From Microbacter margulisiae (GTDB lineage: Bacteria; Bacteroidota; Bacteroidia; Bacteroidales; Paludibacteraceae), in contig NZ_JACHYB010000002.1 in the NCBI RefSeq assembly GCF_014192515.1, positions 1,248,187-1,312,186 of the forward strand: 64,000 nucleotides of DNA, read 5' to 3'. Below the pieces are notes generated by a model that worked only from the letters and a program-made list of their open reading frames with translations, was not told where the DNA came from and ran no database searches. The first letter of the stretch is position 1. Each line of letters begins with the position of its first letter. Shown here piece after piece: positions 1 to 7,028 of the stretch. Made by a program: the position numbers and the translations under genes.

Positions 1-483
1 AGCGTATTTCCACACACAGTAGTTCAAACTTGTGTGGTGCATCAAATCCGCAATTCAATTAAATATGTTGCAAGTAAAAATCAGAAAACGTTCATGAAAG
101 ATTTGAAGCTTGTTTATCAAGCAGTAAGCAAAGAGCAGGCAGCAATCGAACTCGATAATCTTGATTCAAAGTGGGGAAAGGATTATCCAATTGTCATTAA
201 ATCATGGCGTGATAATTGGGAAAAACTAACCGCTTATTTTGAGTTTTCTGATGCTATCCGAAGAATCATATATACCACCAATACCGTAGAAGGCTATCAC
301 CGTCAGATAAGGAAAGTTACCAAAAACAAAGGTGTTTTTACCAATGATACAGCATTGGAAAAATTGGTGTATTTGGCCTATCGCAATATCCGGAAAAAAT
401 GGACTATGCCTCTGTCAAACTGGGGGTTAACTGCACAACAACTGGCGATTAAATTTCCTGAAAGGTTTAATTTATTTGAATAA
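1..483 (+). CDS. IS256-family (Mutator-type) transposase, C-terminal part
   Basis: The reading frame is open from base 1, so the gene is cut by the window edge; about 160 C-terminal residues are visible. It begins with a segment matching the IS256 pattern (VQTCVVHQIRNSIKYV). Further on is TTNTVEGYHRQIRKVTK, which carries the conserved glutamate of the DDE catalytic triad. The two catalytic aspartates would lie upstream, outside the window. The protein would cut and paste its own element. The visible part shows no frameshift or stop, so the element may be intact. The family call is secure; whether it is active cannot be judged. Confidence 0.88.
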   Translation, partial: SVFPHTVVQTCVVHQIRNSIKYVASKNQKTFMKDLKLVYQAVSKEQAAIELDNLDSKWGKDYPIVIKSWRDNWEKLTAYFEFSDAIRRIIYTTNTVEGYHRQIRKVTKNKGVFTNDTALEKLVYLAYRNIRKKWTMPLSNWGLTAQQLAIKFPERFNLFE

Positions 484-571
484 AATCACAACATCAAATA
501 AATATCCAGGCATTTTTCTTAGTTTTGCTTCCACCCAACAAAACGATGGTGAAACTTTGTGCCATTGTAAT

Positions 572-608
572 AAAAAACGATTAGGGGGTCGACCCCTAAC
601 CGTTTTTG
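572..608. terminator. Strong GC-rich hairpin flanked by A and T runs
   Basis: The arms read AAAACGATTAGGGG and CCCCTAACCGTTTT around a short GTCGA-type loop, with one bulge or mismatch. A runs on the left and T runs on the right make it a plausible intrinsic terminator in both directions. It lies about 90 bp after the IS transposase stop and would also stop transcription arriving from the minus-strand peptide genes to the right. Confidence 0.55.
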
Positions 609-777
609 CCCAACAAAACTCAGGATCTTCATTATCCATTATAAAAAATCGGATTAATTGAGTATCTGAAATTTGATAAGAATTGAAACTGACACAGTTT
701 ATTTTACGCTACCGAAAATAGATCAATTAAAAGCCAAGTAATTACAACGAACACAATCACTTTACATATTCATAGAG

Positions 778-945
778 TTAGAACAATTCTACTATCGCCC
801 TAAAAAACCAGACGTTATCAATCCATTGACGAACTGTTGCTCCGGCACTGTATCCTGCAGCATAGGTCGCTACGCTGCCACCATTAACATCAAACAATTC
901 TTGATGAGTCAATTCAGGCATGCCTATATTTTCAAATGTTTTCAT
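778..945 (-). CDS. Small double-glycine-leader peptide (55 aa), bacteriocin-like, second gene of the pair
   Basis: A 55-residue gene starting ATG at 945 and ending TAA at 778. The first 23 residues form a classic double-glycine leader, ending ELTHQELFDVNGG. The 32-residue core after GG is small-residue rich (SVATYAAGYSAGATV) and ends hydrophobic and aromatic (WFFRAIVELF). The core contains GYSAG, a GxxxG motif. In known systems a C39-peptidase ABC transporter cleaves after GG and exports the core; no such transporter is in the window. It lies 28 bp downstream of the similar gene at 974-1132, in the same direction, so the two are probably one transcript. The last 16 leader residues align without gaps with those of the neighbour. 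The product could be a bacteriocin or a signalling peptide. The leader is clear; the role is inferred. Confidence 0.7.
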   Translation of the reverse strand: MKTFENIGMPELTHQELFDVNGGSVATYAAGYSAGATVRQWIDNVWFFRAIVELF

Positions 946-973
946 AAGTACACATGTTTATTTGTTAGAGAAC

Positions 974-1132
974 TTACTTTATTCCAAAAATGCCATTACA
1001 AAATCCTTCTACATAATCAAACCCGTTTACAATTGCGGTTTTAATTTCTTGCAAAAACCCTCCTTCAAAACTTTTCATTTCCATTTCATTCAGTTCGCTT
1101 ACGCCACAGGCGTTTAAATCAAAACTTTTCAT
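974..1132 (-). CDS. Small double-glycine-leader peptide (52 aa), bacteriocin-like, first gene of the pair
   Basis: A 52-residue gene starting ATG at 1132 and ending TAA at 974. The leader is about 25 residues and ends GVSELNEMEMKSFEGG, close to the leader pattern common for Bacteroidetes GG-peptides. The 27-residue core starts FLQEIKTAIVNG, holds a single cysteine, and contains GFCNG, a GxxxG motif, before ending IFGIK. GxxxG in both partners is typical of two-peptide (class IIb) bacteriocins, where it mediates helix pairing. It is first in transcription order, about 130 bp after the stop of the MutS-like gene on the same strand. No immunity or export gene is visible on the right; any would have to lie beyond the IS element to the left. 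A self-signalling peptide is the main alternative. Confidence 0.7.
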   Translation of the reverse strand: MKSFDLNACGVSELNEMEMKSFEGGFLQEIKTAIVNGFDYVEGFCNGIFGIK

Positions 1133-1260
1133 AGTTATAAAAATTATATTTCTTGCTTACTCTTTTTCAGGCTTTTCAGCTTCTGCCTACAATGCGTTGC
1201 AACTTATTGTAGAGCGAAAGTAAAGGCCTGCACTCTAATAAAAGTGGAGTGAGCAAAGAT

Positions 1261-2280
1261 TTAACTTTCTTTGTTTTCATCAGCAAAAACCACCTTGTTC
1301 TTATCCATGTTTCTTTGTCCTTTCCCCAATGTAACTGTTGTCTCATAAGCTTCGGCAACAGTTTCGGGCGGATAATGGTAGAGCTCCAGGATACGAATGG
1401 CGTTTCGTTGGGTCATAACGCCTTTTTTCAGTTTATAATCGAATGCAAGCTCTGCCCCATTGATTTGCTCGCTAAAATGATAAAGATCGTATTCATTTTG
1501 CAGCAGCTCTGCCAGTTCAAGGTCATGCGTGGCAATCAATACCAGGTTGTTCCCTGTATTCAGCGCAGAAAGCACAGCTTTACCTGCCGCAATCCGTTCC
1601 GTTGTATTGGTTCCCTTAAATAGTTCGTCCAGCAGGAAAAGAGATGAGGCAAGTTTTTCGGTTGCTTCGATCATCTCTTTCACAGTCAATACCTCCTGCA
1701 GATAGTAGCTCCGGGCATTCATCAGGTCGTCGCTGATTTGAATAGAGGAAAAGATCTGCATGGGTGTCAGATGAAAGTTTTTAGCAAAACAGGTATGAAT
1801 GGTTTGTGCCGTCAGTACATTGATGGCTACCGTCCGGATAAAAGCCGTTTTTCCCGACATGTTCGAGCCGGTAAGGATAACGGACTTTCTCCGGTTGGAA
1901 AAATTGTTGGAGATGCACGCTTCGATCAACGGATGGTACATATCGACGGCTTCAATGCATTTGGGTTCTGCCGGTGACGGATGGCAATAATAGGGCAATC
2001 CTGCCCACAAAGAGGCAATGGAACAGAGCATGTCAACATCTCCGACAAACCGGTATACCTGTTCTATTTCACGGTGTTGCCGGTTGAAAAGTTTCATCAC
2101 ATCCAGCAACGTATTTGGCTCAAGCAGGAAAAAACAGCGGATCAATTCGCTGATAATAAAAAACACAACGGATAGGTCGGCATCCAGCTTGACATCAAAA
2201 CGGAACAAGATACCGTCCAAAAAACTGTGTAAATAGAAATAAATGATTCTTTCTCCAAACATTTCAATGATCTTTGGCAC
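1261..2280 (-). CDS. MutS-family ATPase domain protein, short form
   Basis: About 339 residues. The C-terminal half is a MutS ATPase domain: Walker A TGSNMSGKT (about residues 137-145), Walker B LFLLDELFKGTNTTER, and the D-loop/H-loop region ending VLIATHDLELAELL. The N-terminal 130 residues resemble part of the lever/clamp region, and no mismatch-recognition domain is present. Related short MutS-like proteins of Bacteroidetes are usually longer, roughly 440-600 residues. The frame is closed by a stop just upstream (2290-2292), with only a GTG at 2280 or an ATG at 2262 as start. It may therefore be a naturally short protein or a 5'-truncated gene. Its role is not mismatch repair in the strict sense and remains unknown. 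Confidence 0.75.
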   Translation of the reverse strand: MPKIIEMFGERIIYFYLHSFLDGILFRFDVKLDADLSVVFFIISELIRCFFLLEPNTLLDVMKLFNRQHREIEQVYRFVGDVDMLCSIASLWAGLPYYCHPSPAEPKCIEAVDMYHPLIEACISNNFSNRRKSVILTGSNMSGKTAFIRTVAINVLTAQTIHTCFAKNFHLTPMQIFSSIQISDDLMNARSYYLQEVLTVKEMIEATEKLASSLFLLDELFKGTNTTERIAAGKAVLSALNTGNNLVLIATHDLELAELLQNEYDLYHFSEQINGAELAFDYKLKKGVMTQRNAIRILELYHYPPETVAEAYETTVTLGKGQRNMDKNKVVFADENKES

Positions 2281-2493
2281 GTGGCAAAGTTACTTTACCG
2301 GAATGAAAAAAAATAAGATCAATTTTGATCAATTTTTATGGCAGTTAAAATGGAGATCATAACATATAATGGACTTGCTATATTCTTATTTCATAAGTGT
2401 ATATCCCCATTATTAAGATTTTGGAACAACAGCAACATATATATAAAAACATTCTTATATAAACTTTTTGTGCGTTTAAATTGTAGTCTGTTA

Positions 2494-2523
2494 TTGTGAT
2501 GTTAAAACTATATCGTAACTTTG
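2494..2523 (+). promoter_or_regulatory. Bacteroidetes-type promoter for the LuxR-family gene
   Basis: A -7 box TAACTTTG (2516-2523) is preceded, after 19 bp, by TTG (2494-2496) as the -33 element. The start codon at 2562 gives a leader of about 30 nt. The rest of the AT-rich gap 2281-2561 shows no gene. Confidence 0.5.
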
Positions 2524-2561
2524 ATATTTCTAATAATGATTTACATTACATCTAATTAACT

Positions 2562-3380
2562 ATGCCAACCATTCGGGAAGAGCACGCAGCTATGATCAGC
2601 AACCATGTTTGCAAGGTAAAGGAATCCGATTATGCGCTGATCCTGCAGGATGTCCTAACACTGACTATTTTGGAATCGGTAAACTGTATGACAGCCATCT
2701 TTGACTTGCACCGGGGCAACTACAGGCATATCGATCCTCAGTTTCAGAAACTTCTGGGCCATCCTTTTCCCGTTAAGGCAGGCTATGAATCGAATGTGTC
2801 CTTCTATGACCTGGTGCATCCCGATGATGTAACAAAACTGCAGGAGGCAGACATACAGGCTTATGACCGTTTTCATGAAATTGCTGCGGATAAGCGCCAT
2901 CACTACTGCATGAACTGCGATTTCAGAATACGGACGGCTTCGGGTGACTATATCCGCATACACCGCAACATGTCGCCTCTTACATACGACAGGGAGGGGA
3001 AGCTCTGGTTGGTCTATCTTCAGTTCGGATGTATGCGTTATAAAACCGATAAGCATCCCATAAGCGCATGGTTGTTGGACAAGAAAACACTGAGGATGGA
3101 ATCGCTTATGAAGGGTTGGATGTCAGCTTTCAAAAAAAAGATAATCTCAAAGCGCGTGTTAGAGGTGCTGATATTAACCAGGGAGGGGCTGACAGTGGAG
3201 CAGATTGCCAAAGAGTTGTCTTTATCTGTCACCACGGTGTACAATTACCGGCGGTTGGCGATGCGGGAACTTGGACTACAGACCATCGACCAGGTGAATC
3301 ATTATCTCGGACTGGCAGGTATCATGAAGCTAGTGGCACAATTCATCATATCTCTTTTTATGTATGGCTTTGCTACCTGA
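2562..3380 (+). CDS. PAS-like sensor with C-terminal LuxR-type DNA-binding domain
   Basis: 272 residues. Residues about 40-165 look like a PAS fold: an FQKLLGH...FYDLVHPDDV segment typical of PAS domains, followed by FRIRTASGDYIRIHRNMSPL. Residues about 195-245 form a LuxR/GerE helix-turn-helix (LTREGLTVEQIAKELSLSVT then TVYNYRRLAMRELGL). The protein is probably a cytoplasmic one-component regulator that senses a small ligand or redox signal. It has no receiver or kinase domain. The last ~20 residues are hydrophobic (LVAQFIISLFMYGFAT), which is unusual after a LuxR domain and may reflect replacement of the original end by repeat DNA starting just downstream. Its target is unknown. Confidence 0.8.
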   Translation: MPTIREEHAAMISNHVCKVKESDYALILQDVLTLTILESVNCMTAIFDLHRGNYRHIDPQFQKLLGHPFPVKAGYESNVSFYDLVHPDDVTKLQEADIQAYDRFHEIAADKRHHYCMNCDFRIRTASGDYIRIHRNMSPLTYDREGKLWLVYLQFGCMRYKTDKHPISAWLLDKKTLRMESLMKGWMSAFKKKIISKRVLEVLILTREGLTVEQIAKELSLSVTTVYNYRRLAMRELGLQTIDQVNHYLGLAGIMKLVAQFIISLFMYGFAT

Positions 3381-3400
3381 TGGAGGGGTGTTGATTGAAA

Positions 3401-3466
3401 AAATGAATAAAAGGTGGCGCTGGTTTGAATCTTTGAAAGTAAGTGGATTAAAAATCCTAATAATAC
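3401..3466. repeat. Direct repeat A, left copy
   Basis: About 66 bp beginning ATGAATAAAAGGTGGCGCTG is repeated with few changes, in the same orientation, at 4645-4715. The two copies form the outer pair of repeats around the RAYT transposase. See the right copy and the inner repeats B. Confidence 0.75.
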
Positions 3467-3661
3467 AGCCACGACAGGAGTAGCCAACGTGCAGACCTCC
3501 GCCAAAGCCCGCACCACACTGGCCGCTAATGCGAAAAAGAAACGCGAATATTTGGCTGGCTCCCCATGCCATACGATAGAGCAATATAATCACATGCAAC
3601 CCCTCCGGGGTATGGTTGGTTTTGCGTGGAGCATATTTCTATTGATATGCAAGTCCTGACG
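3429..3661 (+). pseudogene. Possible remnant of a coding region, unidentified
   Basis: After a stop at 3426-3428 a frame stays open and reads like a real C-terminal protein segment: KWIKNPNNTATTGVANVQTS, then AKARTTLAANAKKKREYLAG, before running into repeat B. GC content is higher here than around it. No start codon fits. The right copy of repeat A encodes a related but diverged segment (ESKRIKNRNNTVATG). I do not recognise the family. It may be the decayed end of a gene broken by the repeat insertion. Confidence 0.3.
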
Positions 3662-3842
3662 GACTAAATGTGCGGCAGATGTGGGATGTTTCGATGCTTG
3701 TGAGTACATAGCAAACCTTTTGCCCGAAGGGCATGGCAAAAGATCGTAAACATGCAACATGTCTTTGCCCGTAGGGCATTCATATCAATAGAAGAACGAT
3801 GCAATAAATAGATATAATGCCCGTATGGGCATTCACAACATT
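3597..3842. repeat. REP-like repeat B, left copy, with several small palindromes
   Basis: About 245 bp made of short hairpins: CCCCTCCGGGG, TTTTGCCCGAAGGGC, TGCCCGTAGGGCA and AATGCCCGTATGGGCATT. It recurs in direct orientation at 4323-4562 with about 85-90% identity over its core. Such clustered palindromes next to a single-tyrosine transposase are typical of REP/RAYT systems. Small frames on the minus strand here are products of the repeat, not genes. Confidence 0.75.
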
Positions 3843-3857
3843 CAACAAACATTTATT

Positions 3858-4319
3858 ATGGCAAACACATACACCCAAATCTACATTCATTACGTCTTTG
3901 CCGTTCAAAACCGGCTGGGTCTGATACAAAATCGCTGGCGTGACGATTTGTATAAATATATGTCGGGTACAATAGCAAACAAAGAACACAAGCTACTTGC
4001 TATGGGTGGAATGCCCGATCACGTTCATGTGCTGGTAAGCATGTCGCCCAAACAATCGCCGTCCGATTTGATGGCGGATGTCAAGCGGAGTTCTTCGTTA
4101 TGGATCAACGAAAATCGCTTTGTGATGGGAAAATTTGCTTGGCAAGAGGGATATGGCGCATTTAGTTATGGGAAATCTCAGATTCATGATGTGGCAAATT
4201 ATATTGAAAGGCAGGAGCAACATCACAAAAAGCAGACATTCATGGAAGAGTATCTCGAATTTCAACGACTCTTTGAGATTGAACTTGATGAACGATATGT
4301 TTTCAGACAGATAGAATAA
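3858..4319 (+). CDS. REP-associated tyrosine transposase (IS200/Y1 family)
   Basis: 153 residues from ATG 3858, beginning MANTYTQIYIHYVFAVQNR; an upstream in-frame ATG at 3825 lies in the repeat and is less likely. It carries the HUH metal site MPDHVHVLV and the Y1 region WQEGYGAFSYGKSQ, whose tyrosine attacks single-stranded DNA, then the typical tail YIERQEQHHKKQTF...IELDERYVF. The protein would bind and move palindromic single-stranded DNA. It is embedded between direct repeats of hairpin-rich DNA (3597-3842 and 4323-4562), its likely substrates. No accessory TnpB is present. It appears intact. Confidence 0.88.
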   Translation: MANTYTQIYIHYVFAVQNRLGLIQNRWRDDLYKYMSGTIANKEHKLLAMGGMPDHVHVLVSMSPKQSPSDLMADVKRSSSLWINENRFVMGKFAWQEGYGAFSYGKSQIHDVANYIERQEQHHKKQTFMEEYLEFQRLFEIELDERYVFRQIE

Positions 4320-4322
4320 TGT

Positions 4323-4562
4323 GCAATCCCTCCGGGGTAGATGGGTGTTGTTACGACATTCATCTATTGATATGTAAGTCCTAACGGACTAAATGTGTAG
4401 CGAATTTGGGATGTTTCGATGCTTGTGAGTACATAGCAAGCCTTTTGCCCGAAGGGCATGGCAAAAGATCGTAAACATGCAACATGTCTTTGCCCGTAGG
4501 GCATTCATATCAATAGAAGAACGATGAATAAACGGATATAATACCCGTAGGATATTCACGTT
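4323..4562. repeat. REP-like repeat B, right copy
   Basis: Direct copy of 3597-3842. It retains the CCCTCCGGGG, TTTTGCCCGAAGGGC and TGCCCGTAGGGCA hairpins. The last palindrome is decayed (AATACCCGTAGGATATT against AATGCCCGTATGGGCATT on the left), which suggests the left copy is the intact form. Confidence 0.75.
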
Positions 4563-4644
4563 CATGCGCATCCTCCATGATGGGAATTCCTTCGAGATGG
4601 ATTTATTGATAGATACCCTGTTCATTTGGATCTGTCAATGATTA

Positions 4645-4715
4645 AATGAATAAAAGGTGGCGCTGGTTTGAACCTTTGAAAGTAAGCGGATTAAAAATCG
4701 TAATAATACAGTTGC
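4645..4715. repeat. Direct repeat A, right copy
   Basis: Same orientation as 3401-3466, with several base changes. The order A-B-transposase-B-A with all copies in direct orientation is not a simple tandem duplication. The following 120 bp up to the next gene are AT-rich, with a possible promoter. Confidence 0.7.
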
Positions 4716-4759
4716 AACGGGATTCCAAAAATCCCGTCACACAACGCAGTATTTGATGA

Positions 4760-4767
4760 TATATTTG
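4760..4767 (+). promoter_or_regulatory. Possible -7 box TATATTTG for the AbiH-like gene
   Basis: Matches TAnnTTTG and lies 70 bp before the start codon at 4838. No clear -33 TTTG is seen at the right distance. Confidence 0.3.
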
Positions 4768-4837
4768 ATGGAGGAAGTGAGGAGGGAGAAAAAAGTTTTA
4801 AGTTTATATTGCTAATAACTATACACGCCATTTAATC

Positions 4838-5983
4838 ATGAATAGATTAGTTTTAATTGGAAATGGATTTGATCTTGCCCATGGTCTTCATACCTCATAT
4901 TCTCAATTCATTGACAATATGTGGAAAAAAATCATTGATAAACTTTTAATAAACTGTCGATATGATGATCAATTCTTCACTTTTACTATAAAGGGTATTT
5001 CTGGAGACATATTATGCGCTAATCAATTAAGGAGTAATTCTTTCGACAATATATCTATCAAAGATTATGTGTCATTTCAGAAATGGATTAAAGATTATGA
5101 GACAAGTTTTCAAATCGAATACAAAATAAAAAACCGATTCTTTAATCATTTGACGAATAAAATTGGGAAATTAGAGAATTGGGTAGATATAGAAGAAGAA
5201 TATTATAAATTTCTGAAATATCCTGTTATAGAAAATGGCGACCAAGCTTATAAATATCCTGGTGGCGTAACTCAATTAAATGAAGATTTTAAGCAGATAA
5301 AACAAGCTTTGAATGAATATCTGGGTAGTTTGTTGCGAACCAAAATAAAAAAAGATACAACAATAGACAAGATCATAAAGTCAGATTTTGGAGATCATGA
5401 TTTTGCGTTGAATACGGAATTTCAAACCGACAAAATAGATAAAGAAAAAGCGCCAGAATCAACAGTTATTTTAAACTTCAATTATACACCATTGGAGACT
5501 TGTTATCTTCCTGATGATTCGGATGTAATTCATATACATGGCAAAGTTAATGACTCTAAGAATCCCATGATATTCGGATATGGAGATGAAATGGATTCTG
5601 ACTATTCAGAAATTGAAAAGCTGAATGACAATGAATATTTGGAAAATATAAAATCAATAAGATATTTTCATACAGACAATTACAAACGTCTTCTTGGTTT
5701 TATGAATATGGATTATTATCAAGTTGTCATTTTAGGACATTCGTGTGGAAATGCAGACAGAACCTTATTAAGCACATTATTTAATCATCCAAAATGCATT
5801 TCGATCAAACCATACTATCATGAAATTATTAAGAAAAATGATTCAACCGGGGAAAAGACGCATGAAGATAACTATATTGATATCATTCAAAATATTTCAC
5901 GCCATTTTTCCAATAAATCAGTGATGAGAGATAAAGTAGTGAGTAAAATTTATTGTTCTCCCTTTAGCACTACCATTCTATAA
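4838..5983 (+). CDS. AbiH-family abortive-infection protein
   Basis: 381 residues. It opens with the family signature MNRLVLIGNGFDLAHGL followed by TSYSQF, seen in AbiH proteins, which block phage infection by an undefined suicidal mechanism. Later family marks are ILNFNYTPLE (about residue 210), IHIHGKVND, PMIFGYGDEMD and VVILGHSCGNADR; the latter segments suggest a nucleotide-binding, SIR2-like arrangement. The protein has no signal peptide or membrane segment and is probably cytosolic. It is a lone gene between the RAYT repeats and an MscS channel and is clearly more AT-rich than its neighbours, which fits horizontal transfer. AbiH usually acts as a single gene, so the missing partner is expected. 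The family call is strong; the antiphage role here is inferred. Confidence 0.85.
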   Translation: MNRLVLIGNGFDLAHGLHTSYSQFIDNMWKKIIDKLLINCRYDDQFFTFTIKGISGDILCANQLRSNSFDNISIKDYVSFQKWIKDYETSFQIEYKIKNRFFNHLTNKIGKLENWVDIEEEYYKFLKYPVIENGDQAYKYPGGVTQLNEDFKQIKQALNEYLGSLLRTKIKKDTTIDKIIKSDFGDHDFALNTEFQTDKIDKEKAPESTVILNFNYTPLETCYLPDDSDVIHIHGKVNDSKNPMIFGYGDEMDSDYSEIEKLNDNEYLENIKSIRYFHTDNYKRLLGFMNMDYYQVVILGHSCGNADRTLLSTLFNHPKCISIKPYYHEIIKKNDSTGEKTHEDNYIDIIQNISRHFSNKSVMRDKVVSKIYCSPFSTTIL

Positions 5984-6062
5984 ATCCTGATGCTGACCAT
6001 GGAATAGCGTGGGGAATACTTAGATCAAATAACAGGGGGTTATTGAACCAAATTATAAACAT

Positions 6063-6872
6063 ATGAAAGATTTTCTTGGATATAAGCTTTTTGAATTGGA
6101 TGGTTACACGCTTGATGTTTTTAAGCTGATCAGCTTGCTGCTATTCTTGGTTGCTATCTTTATTCTTATTATTATTCTTAAACGTATCATCTACCGATCG
6201 AAATCATTAGACACAGCCAAAAAGTTCGCCATCAACAAATTAACCCGGTATATCCTTCTCGTTTTGGCATTTATTGTCGGGGTACGCATTTTAGGATTTA
6301 AACTCTCGGTTTTACTGGCAGGATCTGCTGCCCTTATGGTTGGCCTGGGCTTTGGATTGCAAAACCTGTTCAACGATTTTATTTCAGGCATTATTCTTTT
6401 ATTGGATGGTACACTCAAAGTGGACGATGTCATAGAGGTGAATGGCATTATTTATAAAGTTCAGGAAATCAATTTCAGAACTACGACTGTCATTGGAAGG
6501 GATGAAAACTATGTTATTTTGCCTAATTCGACACTGACGGGCAATCGAATTATAAACTGGACGCACGGTAAGATTTCTTCCAGATTCAGTATCTCCATTG
6601 GGGTGGATTATTCCACGGATGTCCCCCTTTTGATGCAACTGTTAAAAGAAATAGCAGCCCGTCATGAGAAAGTGCTTAAAAATCCCGAGCCATTTGTCCG
6701 TTTTGAAGATTATGGCGATTCATCCCTGCTGTTTTCGGTTTATTTCTATACCGAAGAACTCTTTCGGGTCGAAAACATCAAGAGCGAAATCCGCGTTGAA
6801 ATATTTCATGCACTGAAAGAACGGGGCATCAACATCCCCTTCCCACAACGCGACATACATATTAAATCATAA
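6063..6872 (+). CDS. Small-conductance mechanosensitive channel, MscS family
   Basis: 269 residues. There are three N-terminal membrane helices: about residues 18-42, 58-78, and the pore-lining third helix rich in Gly/Ala (LLAGSAALMVGLGFGLQNLF, about 84-104). The family beta domain follows (FISGIILLLDGTLKVDDVIE, ...GRDENYVILPNSTLTGNRIINWTH), then a C-terminal alpha/beta domain. It opens under membrane tension to release osmolytes. The length matches E. coli MscS (286). It stands alone, with a 79-bp gap after the AbiH-like gene and no visible operon partner. Confidence 0.9.
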   Translation: MKDFLGYKLFELDGYTLDVFKLISLLLFLVAIFILIIILKRIIYRSKSLDTAKKFAINKLTRYILLVLAFIVGVRILGFKLSVLLAGSAALMVGLGFGLQNLFNDFISGIILLLDGTLKVDDVIEVNGIIYKVQEINFRTTTVIGRDENYVILPNSTLTGNRIINWTHGKISSRFSISIGVDYSTDVPLLMQLLKEIAARHEKVLKNPEPFVRFEDYGDSSLLFSVYFYTEELFRVENIKSEIRVEIFHALKERGINIPFPQRDIHIKS

Positions 6873-6905
6873 CTCCGCCCGCGCGAATCCTTATATGTGG
6901 AGGAA
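6873..6905. repeat. 33-bp imperfect direct repeat, left copy, hairpin-forming
   Basis: Begins CTCC, contains CGCGAATCCTT and ends TGGAGGAA. A counterpart with 24 of 33 identical bases lies at 8113-8145. CTCC and GGAG at the ends can pair. The two copies bracket exactly one gene (7029-8087). Confidence 0.55.
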
Positions 6906-7028
6906 GCCGGATAGTAAGAAATTCACTACAATGATTAGCCGTTATAAAACACTTTAATATTCAAACTTGAGCTGGACAACAAGAAAACCCAATTATGAGG
7001 GGAAAGTTAGCTCTAAACAGACAGAACA

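Larger units (their letters stand above)
1..713 (+). mobile_element. Right part of an IS256-family insertion sequence
   Basis: The window opens inside a transposase gene (1-483). About 230 bp after its stop lies GACACAGTTTATTTTACGCT followed by ACC (691-713), which looks like the terminal inverted repeat of this kind of element. The opposite end is outside the window, so neither the terminal repeat nor a target-site duplication can be confirmed. The stretch after the transposase (484-690) holds a strong hairpin and no convincing gene. The presumed IS end lies only about 65 bp from the stop of a small peptide gene on the other strand. Confidence 0.6.

Noticed and set aside
476-661. 61-residue plus-strand frame after the transposase
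   Set aside because: It overlaps the transposase end and the hairpin, has no protein-like composition and lies inside the IS.
826-1117. Two plus-strand frames (about 65-72 aa)
   Set aside because: They are antisense to the two GG-leader peptide genes, which explain the region better.
3664-3989. Minus-strand frames over repeat B and the transposase
   Set aside because: The repeated MNALRAKTCC reading is a product of the palindromic repeat; the same frame appears in the right copy with length changes.
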